From NCBI RefSeq assembly GCF_001592735.1, contig NZ_LUKE01000001.1, forward strand, positions 930,001-994,000: 64,000 bases of DNA, read 5' to 3'. Shown here piece by piece: positions 1 through 7,802 of this stretch. Under the pieces are notes generated by a model, which did no database searches, was not told the origin of the DNA, and was given only the letters and a program-made list of their open reading frames with translations. How positions within the stretch are numbered: position 1 is the stretch's first letter; the number at the start of each line of letters is the position of its first letter. This stretch comes from Bdellovibrio bacteriovorus. GTDB taxonomy: Bacteria; Bdellovibrionota; Bdellovibrionia; Bdellovibrionales; Bdellovibrionaceae. The translations under genes and the position numbers were made by a program.

Positions 1-157
1 CAGCCAGAACGCGTACAGTTTGATCACCCTCATCGCCGCCCTTTTCCTCGTTTTGATCCAAGTTCGAACGAGCTTCTTTTACTCTGTTCAGAATGTCTTG
101 TTTCGAAGCCAAAAGCTTTGATCTGCATTCCGTTACGAGTTTTTCAGAGATAGCCAT
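1..157 (-). CDS. DksA/TraR-like zinc-finger protein, N-terminal part
   Basis: This is the first ~52 codons of a leftward gene that continues beyond position 1. The visible part is a charged, probably helical N-terminus beginning MAISEKLVTECRSKLL and containing GGDEGDQTVR, which resembles the acidic tip of the DksA coiled coil. DksA/TraR proteins bind the RNA polymerase secondary channel and modulate rRNA and amino-acid promoters with ppGpp. The C4 zinc finger that would prove the family lies outside the window, so the call rests on the N-terminus only. A second in-frame ATG lies at 169, but the GGAGGG motif is too close to it; the ATG at 157 is a reasonable start. The upstream 260 bases to the next gene hold no recognisable RNA gene. 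Confidence 0.5.
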   Translation of the reverse strand, partial: MAISEKLVTECRSKLLASKQDILNRVKEARSNLDQNEEKGGDEGDQTVRVLA

Positions 158-417
158 CGTGCCCCCCATGTTCCCTCCAGCGTAAGTGCCAATTTGGAAC
201 TGACATATTAAGTTCTACTGATGTAATTTTTGCAAGCAAAAAATCTTACATAACCTTAAAACTACGCAAGATAGTGGAAATCCTGACATTTCGTTGAGCT
301 CTGTCCTCATTTAGTTATCGAAAAGTCCACAAAACCCTACTTTCTGCCGCGTTCTTACCCGCCCATCACACGTAGCGTTAAATTCTAAAACTTGGCCCCA
401 CGAAAGGAAACTGTTAG

Positions 418-957
418 GTGAGTTTCATGCTTATTATTCTCTTTTTGAGTCAGTTTTTATGGGCCCAAGATCCGCATCTAGAGGGCGTTTGGCGTCAGCC
501 CTGCCTAAATCAAGCCCTTCGCACCGAAGACTTTAAAGGCACGTCTGTGACGTTCACAGAGAGCTATTTTGCGGACAAGGTTTGCGGGGAGAGATTGCTC
601 GACTTCACAAGCTTAGGAGCCTTTGCAGCTAAAAGTGGGAAAATTGATTTTGCATTCAGTCAAATCAACATCACTCTGCATAATATCCACTACGTCGACG
701 ACTATAATGACCGTCAAGTTTGTGGCATTAGCACCTGGCAGGTAGGTAAAGCCGAAAATGTAACTGGAAAATTCTGCGAGATTTTTGGCCCAGGGGTAGG
801 ACTGCAAATTCCCCCGCAAGGGCAAATGAGATACGGGATCTATAAGATAGAAGAAAAACGGCTGTATTTTGGCCGCCTTTCTTTAGAGCATGATTCCAGT
901 TCTCCCGAAAAGCGACCTCAAGAATTCGACGAACGATTTTTCACTCGTCAGAATTAA
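418..957 (+). CDS. secreted lipocalin-like hypothetical protein
   Basis: I do not recognise a characterised family. The protein has 179 residues with a signal peptide (residues 1-16, hydrophobic core, likely cleavage after FLWA). The mature N-terminus reads LEGVWRQPC, an LxGxW opening often seen in small lipocalin-like beta proteins. The mature part has four cysteines (in PCL, KVCG, QVCG, KFCE), suggesting disulphides and periplasmic or extracellular location. A GTG start at 418 is chosen because GAAAGGA at 402-408 gives a 9-base spacing; the ATG at 427 would be 18 bases away. The gene ends 3 bp from the convergent gene at 961. A second LEGxW secreted protein is encoded at 32405-32929, so this may be a small paralogous set. 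Confidence 0.6.
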   Translation: MSFMLIILFLSQFLWAQDPHLEGVWRQPCLNQALRTEDFKGTSVTFTESYFADKVCGERLLDFTSLGAFAAKSGKIDFAFSQINITLHNIHYVDDYNDRQVCGISTWQVGKAENVTGKFCEIFGPGVGLQIPPQGQMRYGIYKIEEKRLYFGRLSLEHDSSSPEKRPQEFDERFFTRQN

Positions 958-960
958 AAC

Positions 961-1389
961 TTATAAAGTGACATAAACAGCTTCCAAGTCACCTTGGAAT
1001 TTTAAGTTACTATTCGTCTGCAACTTAATAGAAACCGATTTGCGAATACCCATGATCGTGATGATTTGGCCTTTCACTAAAGAGCCGTCTTCAGCAACGC
1101 TCTCTCCTTTAAACGGGGCTGTATTCGGACCTAAGCGCAAGATACGTTCTTTCACACTGATATCATAAACCTCAGCACTACCATCATTAAGATAGATCGC
1201 CAAGGACTGGCCTTCCATCTGCACGCGAGTGCCTAGGCAGACTTGCTCTACGTTTAAAAGCTCAGAACCCGCCGATGTTGCAGCACGCTTTGAACACAAG
1301 GATGGTACGAAAGTTCCTGGCAACTTAACATCGGCTTTTGCCACGATGGTTGAAAGCATCAATGCTGAGGCTAACAAAACCTTTTTCAT
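961..1389 (-). CDS. small secreted hypothetical protein
   Basis: The protein has 142 residues and a typical Sec signal peptide (MKKVLLASALMLSTIVAKA, cleavage after KA), so it is exported. The rest is predicted mostly beta, with two cysteines (residues about 32 and 51) that could pair. No enzyme motif is visible and no family is recognised. The start is well supported: AAGGAG precedes the ATG by 6 bases. It is transcribed leftward and faces the gene at 418-957 with only 3 bp between stop codons, so the two messages probably overlap at their 3' ends. Confidence 0.6.
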   Translation of the reverse strand: MKKVLLASALMLSTIVAKADVKLPGTFVPSLCSKRAATSAGSELLNVEQVCLGTRVQMEGQSLAIYLNDGSAEVYDISVKERILRLGPNTAPFKGESVAEDGSLVKGQIITIMGIRKSVSIKLQTNSNLKFQGDLEAVYVTL

Positions 1390-1424
1390 AAATTCTCCTT
1401 AAATAATTACGATATCTCAGCGGA

Positions 1425-1461
1425 GGAAAAAGTTCGGCGACCTACTATTAATTCGGTCGCC
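1425..1461 (-). terminator. hairpin, probable terminator of the 1525-1851 gene
   Basis: A perfect 7-bp inverted repeat (GGCGACC at 1436-1442 and GGTCGCC at 1455-1461) encloses a 12-base A/T-rich loop. Read on the minus strand it is followed by GAACTTTTTCC, which gives a short U-run. It lies downstream of the secreted-protein gene at 1525-1851 and upstream of the gene at 961-1389, so it would separate the two transcripts. Confidence 0.5.
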
Positions 1462-1524
1462 TCTAACTCTGGGATTTTCTGATTCACTCTCCCCCGAGAA
1501 GTGGTCAGAAGATAAATATCGGAA

Positions 1525-1851
1525 TTACAAACAGGCCGACACGCGAGCAATCAAGTCCGCGGTCGCTTGGTTTAACTGATGGGCCATTTTTTTACCTTGA
1601 AGACCGCGATGACGAAAAGCTTCTGCCGATTTTTGCATGGGCTTAGCTGCGGGTTTTACCGCATATTCTTCAAGAGCGGTGGCAAATGTTTCGTGATTGT
1701 TCACGAGGCTTGTCATCATCACTTGTTGGGCTTTTTGCATCGCCTTTAATTCTTGCTTCAACTGAGAGCATGAAGCCGCATCTGGGGCGGTCACTGCCGA
1801 AGCAGTAACAGCGATTAAAAAAGTGAAAATCAGGGTCACAAGAGACTTCAT
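1525..1851 (-). CDS. small secreted helical hypothetical protein
   Basis: The protein has 108 residues: a signal peptide (residues 1-19, ending TASA), then a short, mostly helical domain rich in Gln, Lys, Met and Ala, with one cysteine near each end (ASCSQL and VSACL) that could form a disulphide clamp. No family is recognised. The ATG at 1851 is preferred over the TTG just upstream. Its Shine-Dalgarno (GAAAGG, about 10 bases upstream) is buried in one arm of an 11-bp inverted repeat at 1856-1902, so translation may be controlled by RNA structure. The position upstream of a TetR gene on the same strand does not suggest a role. Confidence 0.6.
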   Translation of the reverse strand: MKSLVTLIFTFLIAVTASAVTAPDAASCSQLKQELKAMQKAQQVMMTSLVNNHETFATALEEYAVKPAAKPMQKSAEAFRHRGLQGKKMAHQLNQATADLIARVSACL

Positions 1852-1855
1852 CAAA

Positions 1856-1902
1856 GCAAGAACCTTTCAGTTTGTGAGCAACCGTAAAAGCAAGGTTCTT
1901 GC
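1856..1902 (-). promoter_or_regulatory. 5'-UTR hairpin that covers the ribosome-binding site
   Basis: GCAAGAACCTT at 1856-1866 and AAGGTTCTTGC at 1892-1902 form a perfect 11-bp inverted repeat with a 25-base loop. On the minus strand the downstream arm contains the AAGG Shine-Dalgarno of the gene starting at 1851, four bases before the ATG. Folding would hide the ribosome-binding site. An RNA thermometer or a protein- or sRNA-opened switch are possible roles. A second, imperfect hairpin (about 1903-1933) lies immediately upstream in the same message. Confidence 0.45.
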
Positions 1903-1945
1903 CACCTCAGATAGCTTTTAGGGCTATTAGAGGTGACATTTTAGG

Positions 1946-2554
1946 CTAGGACTTAAGAAATTTTTCAAACTCGTCTTTTGTTTCGCCAGCCGTGTAAGGC
2001 AAAAGCAAACGAGCCACGTGACGTTTACCACGCTCGATACTGCGTTTTCCGGCTGTCTTTTCCGCAGATTCAAAGAACTGCAAGAACGTTGTCGACATCG
2101 CCAGCAAAGACTCGGCAATATACTGCATTTCTGAAACTTCGGCGATCTTTGCCATTTTGCCGTCCTTCACCCAGTGACGGTAAAGAATGACCATTAACTT
2201 CATCATTTTTTGAATATGGTCACGCCACATTTTTGCAAGCTGTGGATCTTTACGGCGAAGCGCATACATTTCGCGATGAAAGAAACGATACTTCCAATAA
2301 AGTTCGAAGTTTTCGTTGATGAAGCCCAATGGGGTGTATTTTTTGGTGCGACGAGGGCGCCAAACATCGTAGGTTTCTTTCGCCATACGACGGAACAACT
2401 CTTCTAAAATTTCTTCTTTGTTGTCATAGTGAAAATACAGATTGCCCGGGCTGATATTCATGGCCTTCGCAATGTGATTGGTCGTGACGGCGACGACCCC
2501 ACTTCGGTTAAACAAATCGACAGAGGTCATTAGAATACGTTCTTTGGTCTTCAT
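1946..2554 (-). CDS. TetR/AcrR-family transcriptional regulator
   Basis: The protein has 202 residues, usual for the family. The N-terminal domain (about 1-50) reads as a TetR helix-turn-helix: KERILMTSVDLFNRSG, then VTTNHIAKAMNISPGNLYFHY, the typical recognition helix followed by LYxHYxxKEEIL. The remainder is helical and would be the ligand-binding and dimerisation domain; its ligand cannot be deduced. TetR proteins usually repress a divergent neighbour. Here the divergent gene at 2703 encodes a penicillin-binding transpeptidase with 148 bp between starts, so that gene or the regulator itself is the likely target. I see no strong operator palindrome in that gap. Confidence 0.85.
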   Translation of the reverse strand: MKTKERILMTSVDLFNRSGVVAVTTNHIAKAMNISPGNLYFHYDNKEEILEELFRRMAKETYDVWRPRRTKKYTPLGFINENFELYWKYRFFHREMYALRRKDPQLAKMWRDHIQKMMKLMVILYRHWVKDGKMAKIAEVSEMQYIAESLLAMSTTFLQFFESAEKTAGKRSIERGKRHVARLLLPYTAGETKDEFEKFLKS

Positions 2555-2702
2555 GTATTCCAGTCTTTAGTCTAAGTCCCTCGAGGAGTCACGCACGAAT
2601 AGCCTTGAAATGGGCTCTAGAAGAAGCTTTCCGGCATATTAGTTCTGTCTTAGTTCGAGATTGGCCTTGAAAGTGGTTATTTTTTGGTGCTACCATGAAA
2701 AG

Positions 2703-3992
2703 ATGCATCCCAGAAATAATCATAAGCTATTAAAACTATTCGCATTTTCAGGCGTGTGCCTTTTAGGCCTCTATTCTCTTTTGGGTGTTTCGGCATTTGA
2801 AACCGAAGAATCTCAAGCGCACCGAAAAATTTTAAATCAACTTGAACTTCGTTCTCAATTTTCAAAAGCGATTGGCGAACACGTTCGCAATAATCAATTT
2901 CCTGAAAAGGTAGAGATCCCATGGAATGGGGACAATCAAGCTGTCACCATGACATACACGATTGATCCGAATCTGCAAAAAGAAGCAGATCGCTTACTGA
3001 AGTCTTACAAACCTGATTACGGTGCGATCTTTATGATCGACGCGATGACTGGTGAAGTTTTGACGATGGCAAGCTTTCAACGTGATGACCCGCAAGCACC
3101 GAACCTAAATCTGCAAGCGACTTTCCCCGCCGCTTCAGTTTTTAAAGTTGTGACTGCGACGGCGGCGGTTGATAAAGCCGGCGTTCTTCCTGAACATAAA
3201 ATCCGTTACAACGGTGGCGCTTACACGCTTTACAAAAAAAACGTGCTTTCAGATCGCGTGACTCGTTGGACGAATGTGATTTCATTGCGTGATGCTTTTG
3301 CTCGTTCTATCAACACGGCATTTGGTCGCTTAAGCATTGAAAACTTACATCCCGAGGACTTAAACGAATACGCCAATCGCTTTATGTTCAATCAAGACAT
3401 TCCTTCAGACTTCCCTGTGGATATGGGAGTCGCCTACATCCCACCGGAAAAAGGTTTTGAACTTGCCGAAGCGGCTTCTGGTTTTAATAAATCCAATCGC
3501 ATGAGCCCGGTTCAAGGCGCGATGATTGCGGCCGCAGTCGCCAATGACGGTGAAGTTGTGATTCCATATTTCGTACGCAAAGCCCAAGCTTCTTCGGGCA
3601 ATTCTTTGTATGAAGGCAGCACGATGAATAAAGGTCCGATCATGACCAAAGAGTCCGCAGCAAAAGTGCGCGAATTGATGGAACAAACTGTCACGGCCGG
3701 AACATCTCGCCGCTCCTTCCGTCCGATTTTAAAAGATCGCAAATTCCGTGAAATCGAAATGGGTGGAAAAACAGGTCACTTAACGGGTGATAATCCACGT
3801 GGCCGTGTGGATTGGTTTGTGGGTTACGCGCTGGATGGTGAACGCAAAATCGCCGTGGCCGCGATCACCGTGAATAAAAAATTCTGGACAGTGAAATCTG
3901 CGCACCTAGGACAAAGCATGTTCCGTAAGTATTTCGGTCCGGTGGTTTCAACACCGATGACAGACCGCGTGATTTCTTCTGCGAGTCATTAG
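2703..3992 (+). CDS. penicillin-binding transpeptidase without glycosyltransferase domain
   Basis: From the ATG at 2703 the protein has 429 residues with one N-terminal membrane segment (about 10-30), placing the domain in the periplasm. All three penicillin-binding motifs are visible: SVFK (Ser145, Lys148), SIN (202-204) and KTG (356-358). It would cross-link or remodel peptidoglycan by DD-transpeptidation or carboxypeptidation. There is no glycosyltransferase domain and only a short linker region, so it is shorter than PBP2/FtsI proteins and resembles small PbpA-type enzymes. The frame is open to a TTG at 2661, but that start would add charged and aromatic residues before the membrane anchor. 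The neighbour at 5344-5958 is another D-Ala-D-Ala enzyme. Confidence 0.85.
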   Translation: MHPRNNHKLLKLFAFSGVCLLGLYSLLGVSAFETEESQAHRKILNQLELRSQFSKAIGEHVRNNQFPEKVEIPWNGDNQAVTMTYTIDPNLQKEADRLLKSYKPDYGAIFMIDAMTGEVLTMASFQRDDPQAPNLNLQATFPAASVFKVVTATAAVDKAGVLPEHKIRYNGGAYTLYKKNVLSDRVTRWTNVISLRDAFARSINTAFGRLSIENLHPEDLNEYANRFMFNQDIPSDFPVDMGVAYIPPEKGFELAEAASGFNKSNRMSPVQGAMIAAAVANDGEVVIPYFVRKAQASSGNSLYEGSTMNKGPIMTKESAAKVRELMEQTVTAGTSRRSFRPILKDRKFREIEMGGKTGHLTGDNPRGRVDWFVGYALDGERKIAVAAITVNKKFWTVKSAHLGQSMFRKYFGPVVSTPMTDRVISSASH

Positions 3993-4046
3993 CTCTCAAT
4001 CCGACCAAATTCGCGCCTTCCCTGAAAATAGTCAGGGAGGTCGTGA

Positions 4047-5275
4047 ATGGAAAAAAAGCGCTATCTCTATAACGAAATCGCTTCATTAGCTCTTAAACGC
4101 CATAAAATGGCCTTTATTTCAGGACCTCGCCAAGTCGGCAAAACGACTTTATCCAAAAGCTACGCCGCAGATACGGACGCTTTTATATATAAAAACTGGG
4201 ATGAAAGTTCCTTTCGCAAGCTATGGCATTAAATCCGGATGCGTGGTTAAAAGCCATATTCAAAAAAGACAGCAAGCCTCATAACCAAAAAATTTTGGAA
4301 AGACTTTTTAAGTTCAGTGGATTTCCAGAACCTTATTTCGCTAATTCTGAAAAGATTCATCGTCTATGGAGATCCGGGTGGACGGAAAAAATCATTCGCG
4401 AAGACCTTCGCGATCTAAGCCGTATCCCTGAATTGAGCCAAGTTGAGATGCTGGTAAGTCTTTTGCCTGATAAAATCGGCAGTCCTTTAAGCATTCAAAG
4501 CCTGCGCGAAGATTTAGAGGTTTCGCATGACACCGTTTCACGTTGGTTGAAATATCTGAATGAGTTATTTTATTTTTTTGAATTAAAACCTTGGACGAAA
4601 TCTATTCCCCGTTCGCTAAAAAAAGAAGGCAAAATCTATCTTTACGATTGGACGGAAATAGACTCTCCAGGTATTAAATTTGAAAATATGGTAGCCAGTC
4701 ATTTGCTGAAGGCTTGTAATTTCTGGACTGACACGGGTGAAGGGGCGTTTGAGCTTTTCTATCTGCGCAATAAGGAAAAGCAGGAAATAGACTTCCTTAT
4801 TGTACGAGATAAAAAACCTTGGCTTTGCGTTGAGGCCAAATATTCTGAGACCGTGATTGATAAAAAGGTGGCCGATAAATATACAGACTATCTAGGATGT
4901 CCCTACAAGATAATCGCCATCAGCACGCCAAACGTCTTCGTTGAAGACGACCTCTTCGCCCCCTCAATTTCTTTCGCATCCCAAGTTGCTGAATGCCATG
5001 GTGGAGATATTTTTGGAAATGATGCCTTAGCTCAAATTTTTCAAGAAGATGGACATGGAAAGATAGTAATCACTTCTTTGGCACACGGTGCTCCCATTGA
5101 AATGATCGAAAGCGCGACGGAAATTGAAGTAGATAACGCAGGCGTGATGCACGTATGGAATAATATTTTTGCAATGGATTTTTCTGTAAGTAAAGATAAC
5201 CCTGCGTTTCCAGTTGATGCCTTCAGAAACGGAGCATTCTGGATTACGGATTTCAACTGTCATCGCATTGATTAA
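4047..5275 (+). pseudogene. broken AAA (DUF4143-type) ATPase fused to an unrelated tail
   Basis: The frame at 4047-4232 gives the N-terminus of a DUF4143-type ATPase with an intact P-loop (GPRQVGKTT) and YKNWDE. The overlapping frame 4223-5275 resumes near the family's GFPEPY motif, then continues with REDLRDL, DTVSRWL and a DFLIV...CVEAKYS nuclease-like core. The stretch that should carry Walker B and sensor motifs, roughly 100 residues, is missing, and the two parts are out of frame. About 95 residues after 4980 (from AECHGG onward) do not look like this family and seem to be the C-terminus of a different, beta-rich protein joined in frame. I read this as deletion with frameshift plus a second fusion. 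A hairpin at 4019-4038 lies just before the start. Confidence 0.75.
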
Positions 5276-5343
5276 AACCCCTGGTTTTCGTACCTAGGAA
5301 ATGTACTAAAAGGTTCTAGATGGGCCGCCGTAGAGGTCGCTCG

Positions 5344-5958
5344 TTATTCTAATATCACAAAATGCCCGTGGACTTTGTCTTTGGGGAGGGCATTAAAATG
5401 CCACCACTCGTGGTCTAAGACCTTAAAGCCGTGGTTTTCCATCAAGGTTCGCAACAATAGACGATTTTTAAGCTGCTCTTCTGTCAGCTCTCCGCTCGCA
5501 AAAAACTTTTGTTCTAATTTAGGCTGCGCCAGATCACGGAAATCATCAAAGCCCGTGCCCATATCTAATTGCGGGCCGCCTTTATATTGCAACGTCAAAT
5601 CCATGGCCATGCCGAAATTATGCAAAGAACCGGGCTGCGGGGCTGCTACATAATTTTGAAAAGGTGTGCCTTCAAGATGCGAATAGAACTGCGCTTGCAC
5701 GCTGCGGGGGCGTAAGGTGTCCCAGATTAAAAACTGTAAGTCCGGATGCTTTGCACGAAGTTCCGCACGTGCTTTAGAAAACATCTCAAAAGCCAGTGGA
5801 GCTAAAAAACAGCGACTAAAGCCCGCATAGACGTCTTGATTCATAAAGTTGTCGGTCGTGGCGTATTTCATATCTAATGCCACATCCTCTGCCGCAAGGA
5901 TTTCGCGAAAATAGGTTTTAATTAAATCAAAATCATGAAAAGGTGAACGTGTAGGCAT
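5344..5958 (-). CDS. D-alanyl-D-alanine dipeptidase (VanX/DdpX, M15D family)
   Basis: The protein has 204 residues, the usual VanX length. Zinc-site motifs are complete: SLHNFGMAMD supplies His113 and Asp120, and EWWHF supplies Glu184 (catalytic base) and His187. The conserved Arg of the LRP motif is at residue 83. The enzyme hydrolyses D-Ala-D-Ala dipeptide. No signal peptide is visible, so a cytoplasmic location is expected, which suits recycling of dipeptide from digested peptidoglycan rather than vancomycin resistance, since no VanH or ligase gene is adjacent. In a predator it could help consume prey wall material; that is inference. It is transcribed leftward behind the LemA/GIDE genes, 23 bp after them. 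Confidence 0.85.
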   Translation of the reverse strand: MPTRSPFHDFDLIKTYFREILAAEDVALDMKYATTDNFMNQDVYAGFSRCFLAPLAFEMFSKARAELRAKHPDLQFLIWDTLRPRSVQAQFYSHLEGTPFQNYVAAPQPGSLHNFGMAMDLTLQYKGGPQLDMGTGFDDFRDLAQPKLEQKFFASGELTEEQLKNRLLLRTLMENHGFKVLDHEWWHFNALPKDKVHGHFVILE

Positions 5959-5981
5959 TCCCGTATTATGAATCTGGTGTT

Positions 5982-7124
5982 CTATTTTTTACCAGATAAT
6001 TTTCGTTGGTAATAAACAACGTTGGCCGGCGGAATTCGAAATTGGTGCTGATAATCCACCAGGAACTGACAAGCCGCTAAGTCCCCCCGCACACACATTT
6101 CATGCTTTAATACGGCTGTCGAGGGAGCCTGGTGCGCAGGCTGACGAACATTTTGCCTTTTGGTCATAAATTTTAGAGAAGGATTTACCATCAGAACCAC
6201 ACCCAACGCCACCATCGCGGCCCCAGCGCCAAACTTGGGCCACAACCATCGTCTCAGACGTAAGGATATATGTTCTTCCGACGTATCCGCCAAAAAAAGC
6301 TTTCTTTCAGGGATACTTCCTAAATTTCCGTGGACTTGATAATCCACTTCGACGGAAAAATCACCACCGGCTTTTTTTCGCGCAATCCCCGCCGTTATAA
6401 CCGAGCCTCGGCGCAGCTCTTCGGCCGATACTTTTCCGTCACGGTTAGAGTCCAACAAACCGTTTCGATTTTTTGGTTGGCGTGACATTTTATCAAATAC
6501 TTTTTCACTGAAGCCCGTCAAACCTTGAAGTTTTACAGAATAACTTTCGCCTTCAAATCCACGAAAATCACCTTGAGCAAATAACGGACATCCCACTAAG
6601 ATTTCATTTTCAACGATGCGATATTTCGACGAAAACAATCCAAAAAAACCTTTGGTAGGTGGAAATCCCGGTACATCCTTGGGAATAATCGCCGCCACTT
6701 TCATTTGCTCTTTTTCATTCAGGGACTTCCAGTGACGGGTGCGCGCGGATTCTAAATTTATTTCAGCATTGTTCAAATCCAAAGCTACAAGTCCCGTGGG
6801 GTCGACTAAGTAAAACATTTCATTGTGAACATAGGTGTAGATGGTCTTCCAGGTTTTGCGTCGATTCTTTCCCGAACCTTGGGTTTCTTCGCGCTGTAAA
6901 AGCAGACTGTAATAAACGGCCTCTTGATCTTCACCATTGCGAAAAGTTTCGTTGGCTGGCCACGCAAAACCTTCAAGTTCTACAAAACCTTGAGGTGCAG
7001 ATTCCGCTTTCGAACGAGGCGTATCGGAAAATGTGCGTAGACGTCGATGCGCACGCACCGAGTGAAACACCAGCCCGCCGCCGGCAAATATAAGTCCTGC
7101 GATCACCTCAAAGCCAGAAGCCAT
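5982..7124 (-). CDS. membrane protein with GIDE-like domain and an EF-hand-like motif
   Basis: The protein has 380 residues. A hydrophobic N-terminus (about 5-22) and a second membrane segment (about 300-318, GAAMVALGVVLMV) flank a soluble region. That region resembles the bacterial GIDE/MUL1-type domain (a FxWPANETFRN...YYSLLLQREE stretch, then YVHNEMFYLVDPTG). After it comes LLDSNRDGKVSAEEL, a near-canonical EF-hand calcium loop (DxNxDGxxxxxE) at about residues 221-235. Bacterial GIDE proteins lack the RING finger of the eukaryotic ligases; their function is unknown, though linkage to LemA is common. Here the gene starts 4 bp after lemA ends, so they are co-transcribed. The cytoplasmic C-terminal tail is short and basic. 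Confidence 0.6.
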   Translation of the reverse strand: MASGFEVIAGLIFAGGGLVFHSVRAHRRLRTFSDTPRSKAESAPQGFVELEGFAWPANETFRNGEDQEAVYYSLLLQREETQGSGKNRRKTWKTIYTYVHNEMFYLVDPTGLVALDLNNAEINLESARTRHWKSLNEKEQMKVAAIIPKDVPGFPPTKGFFGLFSSKYRIVENEILVGCPLFAQGDFRGFEGESYSVKLQGLTGFSEKVFDKMSRQPKNRNGLLDSNRDGKVSAEELRRGSVITAGIARKKAGGDFSVEVDYQVHGNLGSIPERKLFLADTSEEHISLRLRRWLWPKFGAGAAMVALGVVLMVNPSLKFMTKRQNVRQPAHQAPSTAVLKHEMCVRGDLAACQFLVDYQHQFRIPPANVVYYQRKLSGKK

Positions 7125-7128
7125 TTAT

Positions 7129-7713
7129 CTAGGCGCCCTTTTTTAAATTTGGTAAGTTCATTTTTAAGCTTGGAGCTTGTCTTTCAAGTTCAGTAGCCTG
7201 GAACATATCTTGGCGTTGATAGTTTAAAATTCTTGCCGCAAATACATCTGGAAATTGATCAATACGCGTGTTGAAATTGGCAACCGCCTCATTATAAGTT
7301 TCGCGACGATCCGAGATCATATTCTCTAAAGCGGACACGCGGGACTGTAATTGGACGAAGTTTTGATTTGATTTTAAATCAGGGTAAGCCTCACCAATGG
7401 CGATAACACCTTGAAGAGCAAAGCTCATCTCGCGGGAAGCTTCGATTTTTTCTGAAACATTGCGGGCAGATCCATAGTGACTGCGCGCTTGCGCCAAGTT
7501 TTTAAGAAGATCTGATTCGTACCCAACGTACTGTTCGATCACTTGGATAAGTTGTGGGATTTCGTCAAAACGCTGCTTTAGCACGACATCTATATTTGAC
7601 CAGGCTCTTTCAAGCTGATTACGAAGCGAAATTAAACCATTATAAATATTAATAGCCATCGCCACTAAACCAAAAAGCACGACGCCGACAAAGCATAAGA
7701 TGAGTAGATTCAT
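7129..7713 (-). CDS. lemA: LemA family protein
   Basis: The protein has 194 residues, the normal family length. It has an N-terminal membrane anchor (about 2-22), then the LemA signature NGLISLRNQLERAWSNIDV, VLKQRFDEIPQLI and long helices, including LKSNQNFVQLQ and ENMISDRRETYNEAV, and FNTRIDQFPD. LemA proteins are thought to be peripheral or single-pass envelope proteins of a helical bundle type; their biochemical role is not established. The start has AGGAG 7 bases upstream. The downstream GIDE-like gene begins 4 bp after the stop, forming the widespread LemA-GIDE pair. Confidence 0.92.
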   Translation of the reverse strand: MNLLILCFVGVVLFGLVAMAINIYNGLISLRNQLERAWSNIDVVLKQRFDEIPQLIQVIEQYVGYESDLLKNLAQARSHYGSARNVSEKIEASREMSFALQGVIAIGEAYPDLKSNQNFVQLQSRVSALENMISDRRETYNEAVANFNTRIDQFPDVFAARILNYQRQDMFQATELERQAPSLKMNLPNLKKGA

Positions 7714-7765
7714 TGAAGTCTCCTGATCTCACTTGTCGGTCGAATACGAGGAAGTATTAATATCT

Positions 7766-7801
7766 AAAACTTTGGTCCAGGCCCCTTGAACTGGACCAAG
7801 G
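7766..7801 (-). terminator. rho-independent terminator after the fxsA gene
   Basis: TTTGGTCCAG (7771-7780) and CTGGACCAAG (7791-7800) form a 9-bp stem with a 10-base loop. On the minus strand it ends in AAAGTTTTAGA, a short U-tract. It separates the fxsA message from the lemA promoter region. Confidence 0.75.
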
Positions 7802-7802
7802 T

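Noticed and set aside
1902-1933. Second hairpin upstream of the secreted protein gene as terminator of the TetR gene
   Set aside because: No T-run follows on the minus strand; kept only as part of the leader structure.
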